A stretch of 36,752 nucleotides of DNA from JAPUIN01 sp041580375 (GCA_041580375.1 JBFGDZ010000012.1:1-36752); one strand, 5' to 3'. Counted from the first letter of the stretch, positions 8,473 to 16,700 are shown. Notes: generated by a model not told the origin, from the sequence alone. Program-made: numbers and translations.

Positions 8473-9525
8473 CTACCGCCTCGTCCGGATCAGCCCGGCG
8501 GCGAGCGCCGCGGCCGGGATCAGGACGACGAGGGCCAGGTATCCGATCACGAGAGAGCCCGGAGGCGGCGCCGTCGCCAGCCGCACGAGCAGCCAGACGT
8601 AAGCGGCGTAGCAGGCCAGGAAGAAGCACCCCTCCCAGCGCGCGATCCGCCCGCCCGTGAAGAAGATCGGCAGGCAGGCCACGGCCGCTGCCAGGGCGAG
8701 CGGCAGATCGAGGCTCAGGGCGGGCGCCGGGACGTCGATCCCGCGCGGCGCCAGCAGCGCCGCCGGCCCCAGGATCCCGAGAATGTTGAAGATGTTGCTC
8801 CCGACGACGTTGCCGACGGCGATGTCCCGTTCGCCGCGCAGCGCGGCGAAGAGCGAAGTGGCGGCCTCCGGCAGGGAGGTCCCGGCCGCGACGATCGTCA
8901 GCCCGATCAGAAGCTCGCTCATCGACAGCGCCCGGGCCACCGCCGAGGCGCCCTGCACGAGCCAGCGGGATCCCAGGACCAGCAGGGCCACGCCGGCGAC
9001 CGTCAGCGCGCCATGGATGAGCCACGCGCGCCCGCCGCCGCCGGTGGACGTCTCGCCGGGGGGCGCGGGATCGCCGCCGCGCGCCCCGCGAATCGTCATC
9101 GCGGTATACAGAAGAATTGCGGCCGTCAGAACGGCTCCGTCCGGGCGGCCGAGACGGCCGTCCAGCCCGAGGGCGATCAGAAGCGCGCTCGCGCCGATCA
9201 TGATCCAGACGTCCCGGCGCACGAGACGCAGGCTCACGACGAGGGGCCGCAGGAGGGCCGAGGCGCCGAGAACGAAAAAGACGTTGAAGATGTTGCTGCC
9301 GACGACGTTGCCGAGCGCCAGGCCGGATTGATCCGACGCCGCGGCGCGCAGGCTGACGGCCAGCTCCGGCGCGCTGGTGCCGTAGGCGACGAGCGTGAGG
9401 CCGACGATCAGCGGGGGGACGCCCAGGCCGGCGGCGAGTTTCGAGGCGCCGCGGACGAGCAATCCGGCGCCGGCGACGAGCGCGGCGAGGCCGGCGGCGA
9501 GCAGGACGGCGATCATGATCCGCAT
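8473..9525 (-). CDS. Calcium/sodium:proton or cation exchanger, CaCA family (YrbG-like)
   Basis: A 350-residue inner-membrane antiporter with about ten helices and the internal duplication of the CaCA superfamily. Repeat 1 carries AYGTSAPELAVS and GNVVGSNIFN; repeat 2 carries AAGTSLPEAATS and GNVVGSNIFN. These alpha-repeats hold the ion-binding Glu and Ser/Thr residues. A Gly/Pro-rich loop (about residues 150-165) joins the halves. It probably exports Ca2+ in exchange for Na+ or H+. No strong ribosome-binding site precedes the ATG; the gene is 28 nt downstream of the DUF4230 gene and may share its transcript. Confidence 0.92.
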   Translation of the reverse strand: MRIMIAVLLAAGLAALVAGAGLLVRGASKLAAGLGVPPLIVGLTLVAYGTSAPELAVSLRAAASDQSGLALGNVVGSNIFNVFFVLGASALLRPLVVSLRLVRRDVWIMIGASALLIALGLDGRLGRPDGAVLTAAILLYTAMTIRGARGGDPAPPGETSTGGGGRAWLIHGALTVAGVALLVLGSRWLVQGASAVARALSMSELLIGLTIVAAGTSLPEAATSLFAALRGERDIAVGNVVGSNIFNILGILGPAALLAPRGIDVPAPALSLDLPLALAAAVACLPIFFTGGRIARWEGCFFLACYAAYVWLLVRLATAPPPGSLVIGYLALVVLIPAAALAAGLIRTRR

Positions 9526-9553
9526 CCGGGCGCCGCACCGGGCGCGCGCTCCG

Positions 9554-10240
9554 TCAGGCCGAGAGCTTCTCCGGGTAGACGACGCTCAGGTCGCGCTCGA
9601 CCTTGCGGAGGAACTCGAACCTCGCGTTCGACGCGCCGAGCGACCGGCAGATCGCCCGCAGCGTCGTCTCCGCCGAGCCCTGCACGTCCGGCTCGTAGTT
9701 CTCGATCAGCTTGAGCGCCTGCTGCTCGGCGTGGGCCCTCGCGGCGCTCACGAGGCGGTTCTTGTCCTCCTCGGAGAAGCCCGTGGGCAGGAAGCTGTTG
9801 AGCAGGTCCGGCAGCAGCCACGGCAGGAGCTTCGCCCCCTGCTCGTCGTAGAAGTAGATGTTCCGGATCTGGACGTCACAAGTCGGCGGCGGCATCGTGA
9901 TGACGAAGTCCCCCGGCGCCGACTCGTGGATGGCGAAATCGGCGCTTCTCAGGTCGTACTTGAGGTCAATGGCGAACTCGAAGATCATCGCCATCTTCTT
10001 CCTGGAGAGGACCCAGCTGAGGTACCGCTTCCCGATCTCGCCCCAGGAGTGATCGGTCTGGGTGACGATCTCCTTGGTGAAGATCTTGTAGGCCGACAGC
10101 TGGCCGATGGAGCGGACCGACTGGACGGTCGAGTGGATCGTGGGGGCCGCGCCCGGGCGGGGCCGCCGCCTGATCCCGAGCACGACGCCCAGGGCCAGCC
10201 CGGCGGCGAGCAGGATGATCGCGATCAGGACCGTTTCCAT
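9554..10240 (-). CDS. DUF4230 membrane-anchored protein
   Basis: A 228-residue protein with one N-terminal membrane helix (about residues 4-23) and a soluble domain of the DUF4230 type. Recognisable parts are STVQSVRSIGQLSAYKIFTK, then FEFAIDLKYDLRSADF and ITMPPPTCDVQIRNIYFYD, and a C-terminal stretch with AARAHAEQQALKLIENYEPD. Biochemical function is unknown. A GGGGAG precedes the ATG. The next gene downstream is the cation exchanger, 28 nt away. The family is usually extracytoplasmic and membrane-tethered, which fits here. Confidence 0.82.
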   Translation of the reverse strand: METVLIAIILLAAGLALGVVLGIRRRPRPGAAPTIHSTVQSVRSIGQLSAYKIFTKEIVTQTDHSWGEIGKRYLSWVLSRKKMAMIFEFAIDLKYDLRSADFAIHESAPGDFVITMPPPTCDVQIRNIYFYDEQGAKLLPWLLPDLLNSFLPTGFSEEDKNRLVSAARAHAEQQALKLIENYEPDVQGSAETTLRAICRSLGASNARFEFLRKVERDLSVVYPEKLSA

Positions 10241-10313
10241 CTCTCTCCCCGCAAGCCCTCGTCCTCGCCCCGCGGGCCCGGCGCCCGGCTCCGTGGACGG
10301 CGCATCGCCTCTC

Positions 10314-10610
10314 CTACTCCGTCTCCGTGAGCGATCCGTAGTCGACCCACACGAGCCCCAGGGCTCCGAGGCTCGTCACCCTGCCGTCCAGCGTCGTGTA
10401 GGAGCAGACGATCAGGGAATGATAATCCGGGAAGCGCGACTTCAGAAAGCCCAGCCCGAGCGCGCCCGCGACCGGCTCGCGCTTCGCGATCGCCTCGCGG
10501 ATGCTCCGGCGGTGCCGCTCGGGACCCGGGTTGCTCGCGGCGAGCGCGACGCCCAGAACGAGGCCGAGCGCGACGAGCCGGAGCCCGGATCGTGGTCTCG
10601 CGCCGCTCAC
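10314..10610 (-). CDS. Small exported protein, unknown function (DUF4359-like)
   Basis: A 98-residue protein with a signal-like N-terminus (about residues 8-25, ending ALAASNP) and a compact conserved-looking tail. The tail reads SNPGPERHRRSIREAI near residue 26 and ends FPDYHSLIVCSYTTLDGR. The SNPxxxxH start after the signal resembles small DUF4359-type exported proteins, but I am not sure of the family. The start is GTG at 10610, only 8 nt from a TGG-TATACG extended -10 with no Shine-Dalgarno, so the transcript may be leaderless. Confidence 0.6.
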   Translation of the reverse strand: MSGARPRSGLRLVALGLVLGVALAASNPGPERHRRSIREAIAKREPVAGALGLGFLKSRFPDYHSLIVCSYTTLDGRVTSLGALGLVWVDYGSLTETE

Positions 10611-10618
10611 GCTTCAAG

Positions 10619-10627
10619 CGTATACCA
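10619..10627 (-). promoter_or_regulatory. Extended -10 of the small exported protein gene, 8 nt from GTG
   Basis: TGG-TATACG on the minus strand ends 8 nt before the GTG start; no Shine-Dalgarno. Matches the short-leader arrangement of the methylase and S8 genes. Confidence 0.45.
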
Positions 10628-10662
10628 GATCGCCGGAGCCGGGGAGTGGCGGGTGCAGGCCG

Positions 10663-11304
10663 TCAGTCGAGGATCTCGGTGAGCCGGAGGTTGCAGATCA
10701 CCTGGACCGTCCGCCCCAGGATCGGACGCCCGCCCGGCAGGGACTCCATCCCGCCCAGACCGAACGCGATCCGATCCAGCGTTCCCTTGACGGTGTAACC
10801 GGGGCTCCCCCCGGGAGGCTCCCCGTAGCCGTTGAAGGCGGCCTCCCAGCGGACCTCGCGCGTCACCCCTTTCATCGTGAACCGTCCGCGGACCGCGTAT
10901 CGCTTCTCCGAGATCGACTCGATCGCGGTGCTTCGGAACTCGGCCTCCGGGTGGCGGGCGGCATCGAACAGGAGATCGCGCGCGTTGGCCGCCATCTCCG
11001 GGTTCGGCATCCGGATGCTGTCCAGGCGCACGCGCGCGTCGATGACGGCGTCGCTCAGATCGCCCTTCGCGGCGCGGACGGCGACGTCGAAATCCTCGAA
11101 CCAGCCGACGATGTCGACGATCCCCCAGTGGGAGGCGCGGAACTGGATCGACGAGTGGGCCTTGTCGGCCACCCAGGTGCGGCGTCCGGGCTCGCCGGCG
11201 GCCGATCCCGCCCGCCGCGTCGCGTCCGCCGCGGGTCCGGACTGTGCGAGTCCGGACGGTCCGGCGCCGAGGGCCCCGACCAGGAGGATGAGCACGCCCG
11301 TCAT
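10663..11304 (-). CDS. YceI-family periplasmic lipid-binding protein
   Basis: About 213 residues with a signal peptide (MTGVLILLVGALGAG...GLAQ), a short linker and a YceI lipocalin-like barrel. The barrel starts WVADKAHSSIQFRASHWG and includes GWFEDFDVAV, then VRGRFTMKGVTREVRW and a late KGTLDRIAFGLG. YceI proteins bind polyisoprenoids in the periplasm and often accompany respiratory or stress functions. The start is uncertain: an in-frame GTG lies at 11316, and the frame stays open further upstream into the neighbouring gene. I chose the ATG at 11304 because GAGG lies about 11 nt before it. Confidence 0.88.
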   Translation of the reverse strand: MTGVLILLVGALGAGPSGLAQSGPAADATRRAGSAAGEPGRRTWVADKAHSSIQFRASHWGIVDIVGWFEDFDVAVRAAKGDLSDAVIDARVRLDSIRMPNPEMAANARDLLFDAARHPEAEFRSTAIESISEKRYAVRGRFTMKGVTREVRWEAAFNGYGEPPGGSPGYTVKGTLDRIAFGLGGMESLPGGRPILGRTVQVICNLRLTEILD

Positions 11305-11357
11305 CGCCCGCGACACCTCGCGGTTGCTGCGCCGCGCGCGACGCGGCCCGGGCCTGC

Positions 11358-11918
11358 TCAACGGGCGCCCAGATCCTGGCCGACCGTGCGCGCGCAGTCC
11401 GGGCAGACGCTGTGTGTGAATTCGGAGTCGGAGTGGTCCGCGATGTACTCCTCGACCTCCAGCCAGTAGCCGCGGTCGTCCCGGATCTTCTTGCACCAGG
11501 CGCAGATCGGCAGAAGGCTCTTCAGGAGCGCCACCTCCTTGAGGGCCTCCTTGTGCCACATCTGCGTGATCCGGATCAGCTCGATCTTGATCCGCGAGTA
11601 GCGCAGGCCGGCCACCACGGTGACCCAGATTGCGAACAGGGCCAGCCCCCGGTTGAACAGCACGATCCAGGTCGCGCCCCCCGGCGGCGAGAGGAAATAC
11701 CCGATGAGCGTCAGGGCCGAGCAGCCGGCGGCGACGCTCAGGACGAATCCCCGGCTCATCGTGTAGAGGGATGCGAAGACGGCGGCGATGTAGGGGACGC
11801 CGCCCGCAACCCCGAGAGGAGTGCGCACGTCCACGAGCAGCGTCGCCAGCGCCAGAAAGAGACAGAGCAGCGCCGGACGGACGCGCAGCGGACTGTGGCC
11901 CGGCCCGCCCGAGGTCAT
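11358..11918 (-). CDS. Four-helix membrane protein with C-terminal Cys-rich ribbon domain
   Basis: A 186-residue protein. The first ~110 residues form about four membrane helices. After a short helix (MWHKEALKEVALLKS) comes a C-terminal domain with LLPICAWCKKIRDDRGYW and then HSVCPDCA. The CxxC...CxxC arrangement with KKIRDDxGYW is the short module usually found at the C-terminus of PAS or response-regulator proteins; it probably binds a metal ion such as zinc. Here it is attached to a membrane anchor with no sensor or receiver domain. Its ATG overlaps the stop of the preceding 116-residue gene (ATGA). Function unknown. Confidence 0.8.
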   Translation of the reverse strand: MTSGGPGHSPLRVRPALLCLFLALATLLVDVRTPLGVAGGVPYIAAVFASLYTMSRGFVLSVAAGCSALTLIGYFLSPPGGATWIVLFNRGLALFAIWVTVVAGLRYSRIKIELIRITQMWHKEALKEVALLKSLLPICAWCKKIRDDRGYWLEVEEYIADHSDSEFTHSVCPDCARTVGQDLGAR

Positions 11919-12265
11919 CGATTCAATCCGAATTCGTTGATGTCGAGCGTGAACCCCGCGCCGTCCGTGACCTTCAGCCGTCCGTCGATCTGCAGGTACT
12001 GCAGCGACTTGATCCGCACGCCGCGCGGCAGGATGTTGATGATGTGTCCGGCGCCGGACGTCGAGAACACCCTCACCCGCGTCTCGGGGCGTCTCTCGTA
12101 GGCATTGTTTCCGGGATCGAAGACGAACACGTACCCCTCGGCCCGGAACTGATCGTCCTGCACCGCCGTGATCTCTCCGGTGAAATGACGGCGGAGATCC
12201 TCCTGGAAGGATCGCCGCGTGATGATGTGGACCTTCTCCCCCACCGCCAGGACCGTCTCGCTCAA
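11915..12265 (-). CDS. Conserved hypothetical soluble protein
   Basis: A 116-residue protein with no signal or membrane helix. It begins VLAVGEKVHIITRRSF, contains GEITAVQDDQFRAEGYVFVF, then HIINILPRGVRI, and ends TLDINEFGLNR. The beta-rich pattern resembles a small barrel, possibly Sm/RNA-binding-like, but I cannot assign a family. It is translationally coupled to the downstream membrane protein with the Cys ribbon, which suggests a shared role. I have a recollection of similar uncharacterised proteins in diverse bacteria; this needs a search. Confidence 0.75.
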   Translation of the reverse strand: MSETVLAVGEKVHIITRRSFQEDLRRHFTGEITAVQDDQFRAEGYVFVFDPGNNAYERRPETRVRVFSTSGAGHIINILPRGVRIKSLQYLQIDGRLKVTDGAGFTLDINEFGLNR

Positions 12266-12275
12266 TCGCGCCTCC

Positions 12276-12575
12276 TCAGGATCCGCCGCCCTCCAGCTCG
12301 ACGTGGACGCCGCCGACGAGACCGGCCATGACGTTGTAGAGGGCCGCGGCGATGATCGCCCCGACGAACCCCGCGACCCCGTATCCGATCGGCAGCCAGA
12401 TCACGGCGCCGGCGCCGAACAGGCGGGCGACCGCCGCCTGGGTCCCGGCCTCCGGCGGGATCGGCACGACCATGGAGACGAGAGAGAAGACCGCGCCGAT
12501 CACGAGCCCGATCAGCGCGTACAGCAGGCCCGTGATCTTTCCGCAGGAGAGCGGCCCGATCCGTTTCAGCACCAT
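12276..12575 (-). CDS. Small two-helix membrane protein (DUF3566-like)
   Basis: A 99-residue membrane protein with two hydrophobic segments (about residues 12-38 and 56-90). It begins LKRIGPLSCGKITGLLYALI and carries the late AAALYNVMAGLVGGV followed by an acidic end (HVELEGGG). The pattern matches small membrane proteins resembling the DUF3566 transmembrane domain; function unknown. AGGAGG-like sequence precedes the ATG. It lies between the hydrolase and the 116-residue gene with gaps of about 10 nt, so it is probably in the same operon. Confidence 0.75.
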   Translation of the reverse strand: MVLKRIGPLSCGKITGLLYALIGLVIGAVFSLVSMVVPIPPEAGTQAAVARLFGAGAVIWLPIGYGVAGFVGAIIAAALYNVMAGLVGGVHVELEGGGS

Positions 12576-12584
12576 GATGACCTC

Positions 12585-13451
12585 CTATCCTCCTCCGCGG
12601 AGGAACTCCGTCAATGCGTCGTTGAACACGGCGGGAGCCTCCATGTTGACGAGATGCCCCGCGCCCGGGACGGAGATCTTCCTGGCGCCCTGAATGCCGG
12701 CCGCGAGGAGGTCCGCCACCCGCCGGGTGTCCGGCAGATCCCGCTCGCCGAGGATGACGAGCGTCGGCACGCGAATGGCGGACAGGCGATCGATGGCGGG
12801 AGGCTCGGCCGGTTTGACAGGGTTCGACCGGAGGGACCAGACACCCGCGTTGGCGAGGACGATCTCCCGCATCTTCGCGTGTGCCTCCGGATCGCCCTGG
12901 ATCTTCATGAGCGGCGTCTCGGCCCAACGGCGCGCCCCTTCGTCGAAATCCCCGGCCCGGATCGACTCGAACACGCCCGCCATCCACTCGAACGACCCCT
13001 CCGGCCGGTAGCCGCTCAGCCCCGGGGAAGCGAGGACCAGGCGGGTCACCCGATCGGGATGGGCGAGCGCGAAGTCGACCGCCGCCTGCGCCCCGGCCGA
13101 CAGGCCGACCAGCGCGGCCTTCGGCACGCCCAGGGTCTCGTAAACCGTGAGCAGATCGTCATGGTTCGAGTAGGGTGCGTCCGGCGCCGCCGACCGTCCG
13201 TGTCCGCGGAGGTCATAGCGGATCACGCGATGGCCGCCCTCGAGCACGGCGCTCTGTCCATCCCACATGCGGCGATCGAGGCTGAAGCCGTGCAGGAGGA
13301 TTACCGGGTCGCCGTCCCCGGTCACCTCGTAGAACAGGCCGCCCCTCGTCGTGCCCGAGGCCGGTCCGCCTGCGCATGCCGCGAGCAGGGCGAACGCCAC
13401 GTGCAGGGCCGCGAGAAGCGCCGCCGCGGTCGGGCGGCGATCAGGCGTCAC
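12585..13451 (-). CDS. Lipoprotein alpha/beta hydrolase
   Basis: A 288-residue hydrolase with a signal peptide ending in a lipobox (LLAAC, then AGG). The alpha/beta-hydrolase core shows the oxyanion motif LLHGFSLD, RYDLRGHGRS, the nucleophile elbow GLSAG (in LVGLSAGAQAAVDFALAHP), the acid in ILGERDLPD and the catalytic His in PGAGHLVNMEAP. The likely activity is hydrolysis of an ester or lactone in the periplasm; the substrate cannot be read from sequence. The start is GTG at 13451, overlapping the preceding glycine-zipper gene by 11 bases. Confidence 0.88.
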   Translation of the reverse strand: MTPDRRPTAAALLAALHVAFALLAACAGGPASGTTRGGLFYEVTGDGDPVILLHGFSLDRRMWDGQSAVLEGGHRVIRYDLRGHGRSAAPDAPYSNHDDLLTVYETLGVPKAALVGLSAGAQAAVDFALAHPDRVTRLVLASPGLSGYRPEGSFEWMAGVFESIRAGDFDEGARRWAETPLMKIQGDPEAHAKMREIVLANAGVWSLRSNPVKPAEPPAIDRLSAIRVPTLVILGERDLPDTRRVADLLAAGIQGARKISVPGAGHLVNMEAPAVFNDALTEFLRGGG

Positions 13452-13656
13452 AGGACCCGCCGCCCTGCCCGAATGCTGCCCCGAGCGCCGCGCCGATGCC
13501 GGCGCCCGCGCCGGCCCCCACGGCGACGTTCCCGAAGGCAGCGCCGATCGCCACGCCGATGGCGATCCCGATGACCATGCCGACCGCGAACCTTCCCGGC
13601 TTCATCCCCGAGTTTCTCCCGCGTCGGTCGGTCGCATCATGTCCGCTTGTGTCCAT
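13441..13656 (-). CDS. Small glycine-zipper protein
   Basis: A 71-residue protein with a charged N-terminus followed by a hydrophobic Gly/Ala-rich stretch. GMVIGIAIGVAIGAAFG and then GAGAGAGIGAALGAAFG give repeated GxxxG spacing. Such glycine zippers pack membrane helices closely. It ends in a Cys near the C-terminus. Translation may begin at ATG 13656 or at the later Met before KPGRF. A promoter-like TTGCGG-N17-TATAGT lies 33 nt upstream. It overlaps the downstream hydrolase by 11 nt. Confidence 0.65.
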   Translation of the reverse strand: MDTSGHDATDRRGRNSGMKPGRFAVGMVIGIAIGVAIGAAFGNVAVGAGAGAGIGAALGAAFGQGGGSCDA

Positions 13657-13688
13657 GGGCGGGTCCGTCGTCGACGGCGAACCGATCG

Positions 13689-13717
13689 ACTATAGCCCGC
13701 GTCCTCGAGGGCCGCAA
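13689..13717 (-). promoter_or_regulatory. Promoter of the glycine-zipper/hydrolase cluster
   Basis: TTGCGG (13712-13717) and TATAGT (13689-13694) on the minus strand are 17 bp apart and 33 nt before the first ATG. It probably drives the genes down to at least 11358. Confidence 0.55.
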
Positions 13718-13721
13718 CCCT

Positions 13722-13741
13722 GACGGCGAGCCTCGCCCGTC
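13722..13741 (-). terminator. Hairpin after top6A
   Basis: GACGGCGA and TCGCCCGTC pair with one bulged base and a 3-nt loop in the gap after the top6A stop. No T tract. Confidence 0.35.
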
Positions 13742-13745
13742 CGCT

Positions 13746-14831
13746 TCACGGCAGGAACCGCTCCGTGTGCTTCAGCTTCTGCGGCAGGTACTTCTCGGTC
13801 ACGTAGTTGAGGCCCCATTTGGCCAGGGCCTGCTGCTCGGCGCGCACGCCCATCTTCAGAAGATGCTCGACCGCCTTCACCCACTCCCGGTGATGCTGGA
13901 AGAAGGGATCGTTCTTGATGGCGTCTCTCGCCCGCTTGACGTCCACGTCCTTCAGCGGGTGCGTGGGCAGTTTGTAGTCGACGATGTCCTGCGGCGTGAT
14001 CCCCAGGTAGCGGGCCTGCGGCACGCAGAAGTACTCGTTGAGGTGGGCGGCGTTCCCGGATCCGACCTTGAGCGTGCGGTAGATGTTGGAGATGCCGTAC
14101 GGGTCCCCGTCGACGAACACGTACACGGGGATCTTCTTGAAGTCGGCCAGACGGCGGATGAAGCGGCGGCAGGCGCGCGTGGGGACGCCCCCCATCGAAA
14201 CGAGCACGCAGTTGGCCTTTTTCCAGTAGTTGTGCTTGACGAGCCTCTGGAACATGCCGGCGGTCTCGATGACCAGGATGAACTTCGCCTGGGTTTCGAA
14301 CTTGAGGTGCTCGACGGAGATCGGGATCGAGTAAGCCCCGGAGCCGAACTTCGTGCAATCAATCCGCAGGGGCTTGCCGGTCTCGTTGTCGCGGTCGACG
14401 ATGATCAGCTTGCCGGAAACCTCGCCGCCCTTCTCCTCCGGCACGAAGCCGAGCTGCTCGCGGTTGACCTCGAAGAACGCCTCCACGTCGTCCATGACGG
14501 CGTCCGATTCGGGCTGCTCCTGGAAGCGCGCCTCCTCCCAGTTCTTCGAGACGTAGTACGCCTCCCGCTTGGTGGCGATGTCGTCCCCCTCGATCAACTC
14601 CTTCGAGAAAGCCATCATGCGGAGCGTCTGCGCGAACGTCTTCACCGTCGAGACGGTCAGCGTGCGCTCCTTCTTGCGGCCGCGCATCTGGAAGTGGCCC
14701 GTCTTCAGGTCGTAGCGGACGTTGCTCAGGGAGCGCAGCGGGAAGCGCAGGTTCGGCTTGCGCTTCTTCAGGATCGCTTTGTGGATCTCGTCGGCCGTTT
14801 TTTCGATGCGGCGGACCGTCTGCGTGGCCAT
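13746..14831 (-). CDS. top6A: DNA topoisomerase VI subunit A (Spo11/Top6A)
   Basis: A 361-residue type IIB topoisomerase cleavage subunit. The 5Y-CAP domain has TKREAYYVSKNW, where Tyr93 (second of the pair) is the likely DNA-linked nucleophile. The Toprim domain shows Glu189 in VIETAGMF and Asp241/Asp243 in VFVDGDPYGISN, which bind Mg2+. With subunit B it cuts both strands and passes a second duplex, relaxing or decatenating DNA. It lies 19 nt downstream of top6B, with AGGAGGG before the ATG, so the two form an operon. Topo VI is typical of archaea and plants and only sporadic in bacteria. Confidence 0.95.
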   Translation of the reverse strand: MATQTVRRIEKTADEIHKAILKKRKPNLRFPLRSLSNVRYDLKTGHFQMRGRKKERTLTVSTVKTFAQTLRMMAFSKELIEGDDIATKREAYYVSKNWEEARFQEQPESDAVMDDVEAFFEVNREQLGFVPEEKGGEVSGKLIIVDRDNETGKPLRIDCTKFGSGAYSIPISVEHLKFETQAKFILVIETAGMFQRLVKHNYWKKANCVLVSMGGVPTRACRRFIRRLADFKKIPVYVFVDGDPYGISNIYRTLKVGSGNAAHLNEYFCVPQARYLGITPQDIVDYKLPTHPLKDVDVKRARDAIKNDPFFQHHREWVKAVEHLLKMGVRAEQQALAKWGLNYVTEKYLPQKLKHTERFLP

Positions 14832-14850
14832 GGCTCGCCCTCCTGACGCG

Positions 14851-16635
14851 TCAGATCTTCCTCGTCCTCTCCAGCGTGTCGGTCAGCACCTTCACGACCC
14901 GGGTTTCCTCCTTGTCGGAGAGATCCAGGATCTCCTTGAGCGCGATGCCGATGTGCGGGATGTAGGCCTGGATGTAGGACTTCTTCTTCTCGGCGTCGGC
15001 CACGCGGCGGCGGTGCCGCAGGAAGCCTCCGAGCCTGCGGCCGCACTCCATGAGGCCCAGACGCAGCTCGCGGATGATCTCGGGATAGGAGGCGACCGCC
15101 TCCTTGCTCTCGGACGTGAACGGGACCCACACGCTGGCGACGTGCACGAACAGGATCATCGGACCCGCCGGCAGCGCCCCCCGCCCCTGCTGCAGCGTGT
15201 AGTTGCGCCAGTCGGTGCCGATCGCGGCGCGCGTGATGGCGCAGGCCGACTGCTGATACTGCAGCGGCACCCTGTTGGCGAACCGCCACAGGTCGATGAG
15301 GTCCTCGGCCGGAAGATCCCCCCCGTAGGCGAGGCCGACCTCCACCACGAACGGGTTGCCGCGGTAGACGGCGGGCGGCCGCGTCGTCGAGGCGTAGAAG
15401 TCCGCGTTGACGGTCTTCTTCAGACCCTCCTGGAGCAGTTCCTCGCCGATCGGGACGACGCAGCTGGTCGGCGGGTTCATGATCTTGACCTTCGGGATGG
15501 CGCGGAAGAGAGCCTCGACCTGGTGCACGTTCAGGCTGCGCGGGCGGGCCTCCGGATTGATCCCCGCGGCGCGGCAGATCTCATCCGCGACCTTGTCGCT
15601 GACGCGGGAGAAGTCCCCCGTGAGCGCTCCCCGGACGCTGCGCCCCCGGGTCTCGCGCAGCATGGCGATGAGAGCCCCGAGCTCGATTCCGTACGGGTGG
15701 GGCTTGATCGACTGCGGCTCGCGGGGCAGTTCGTCCGTGACCCGCTCGCGATGGAACTCCTCCCCCTTCGGGGGCCGGTAGTGGATCGTGGCGTGCGGAT
15801 TGGCGAGCGCCGTCTGCGTGATGTAGTCGTCGACCGACCGGCGCCCCTTCTTGTAGGTCCCCGCCAGCTCCATCTCGACCTTCGTCCCGTGCTCGCGATC
15901 CCAGTCCACCTCGCGATCTACGAGGACCTTGGGCTCATTCTTCGCCGTGTCGATGTGGATCTCGAAGTAGTGGGCCGGCTTCTTCCTGTTGCTGCGGGAC
16001 GTGATGCGCACGGGCTGACCCGTGGTCAGCTGCGAGTACATGCCGGCCGCCGAGATGCCGATCCCCTGCTGGCCGCGGCTCTGGCGCAGCGCGTGGAACT
16101 TGGAGCCGTACAGCAGCTTGCCGAAGATCTTCGGGATCTGCGCCCGGACGATGCCCGGGCCGTTGTCGGTGATCGACAGGCGGAAGCGATCCTCGCTCAG
16201 CTCCTCGATGGCGATGTCGAGCGCCGGCAGGATGCCCGCCTCCTCGCACGCGTCGAGGGAGTTGTCGACGGCCTCCTTGGTGGCGGTCAAGAGCGCCTTC
16301 TGCGGATTGTCGAAGCCGAGGAGGTGGCGGTTCTTCTGGAAGAACTCGGCGACGGAGATCTCCCTCTGCCGGCGTCCGAGCGACTCGGCCGTCTCGCGGG
16401 TGCGGGGCCGCGCCTTCCGCCCGCCCGCGCCCGCGGCGGCCGCCCCGGCCGGGGGCGTCTCCGGCGCGGGCGCCGCCCCGGCCGCGGCTCCCTTCTGCTG
16501 CGCGCGGAACAGGTCCATCTGCACGACCTTGCCCGGCGCGCCCCTGCGGGCTTTCTTCCCCCCGCGGCCCTTCGCCGCCGTCTTCGTCCGGGAGCGACCG
16601 CGGACCGGCTTCGCGGCCCGGCCCTTCTTGGCCAA
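14851..16635 (-). CDS. top6B: DNA topoisomerase VI subunit B (GHKL ATPase, Top6B)
   Basis: A 594-residue ATPase subunit. GHKL motifs are the N-box ATKEAVDNSLDACEE (about 118-132), DNGPGI (157-162) and GQQGIGISAAGMYSQLTTG (188 onward); a transducer domain follows. I chose TTG at 16635 because AGGAGGA lies 5 nt before it. The frame is open further upstream, and a later ATG (residue 40, before DLFRAQQ) is weaker. The first ~40 residues are Lys/Arg/Gly-rich, then an Ala/Pro-rich linker to about residue 72, so there is a basic N-terminal tail not expected in archaeal Top6B. ATP-driven dimerisation controls cleavage by Top6A. Confidence 0.94.
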   Translation of the reverse strand: MAKKGRAAKPVRGRSRTKTAAKGRGGKKARRGAPGKVVQMDLFRAQQKGAAAGAAPAPETPPAGAAAAGAGGRKARPRTRETAESLGRRQREISVAEFFQKNRHLLGFDNPQKALLTATKEAVDNSLDACEEAGILPALDIAIEELSEDRFRLSITDNGPGIVRAQIPKIFGKLLYGSKFHALRQSRGQQGIGISAAGMYSQLTTGQPVRITSRSNRKKPAHYFEIHIDTAKNEPKVLVDREVDWDREHGTKVEMELAGTYKKGRRSVDDYITQTALANPHATIHYRPPKGEEFHRERVTDELPREPQSIKPHPYGIELGALIAMLRETRGRSVRGALTGDFSRVSDKVADEICRAAGINPEARPRSLNVHQVEALFRAIPKVKIMNPPTSCVVPIGEELLQEGLKKTVNADFYASTTRPPAVYRGNPFVVEVGLAYGGDLPAEDLIDLWRFANRVPLQYQQSACAITRAAIGTDWRNYTLQQGRGALPAGPMILFVHVASVWVPFTSESKEAVASYPEIIRELRLGLMECGRRLGGFLRHRRRVADAEKKKSYIQAYIPHIGIALKEILDLSDKEETRVVKVLTDTLERTRKI

Positions 16636-16640
16636 TTCGT

Positions 16641-16648
16641 TCCTCCTC
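16641..16648 (-). promoter_or_regulatory. Strong Shine-Dalgarno fixing a TTG start for top6B
   Basis: The minus strand reads GAGGAGGA, then five bases, then TTG at 16635. No other candidate start nearby has such a match, so it decides the start codon. Confidence 0.7.
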
Positions 16649-16700
16649 GATGATCGCGGGCCTGCCCCGCGCGGAGGGCGCGGGGGATCGCTCCGCACGC

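Noticed and set aside
13441..13656. Toxin or bacteriocin reading of the Gly-rich small protein
   Set aside because: No immunity or transport gene nearby, and glycine-zipper proteins are common in envelopes. There is no evidence for toxicity.
16636..16698. Longer top6B starting further upstream at 16698
   Set aside because: No ribosome site there, whereas AGGAGGA precedes TTG 16635 at ideal spacing.
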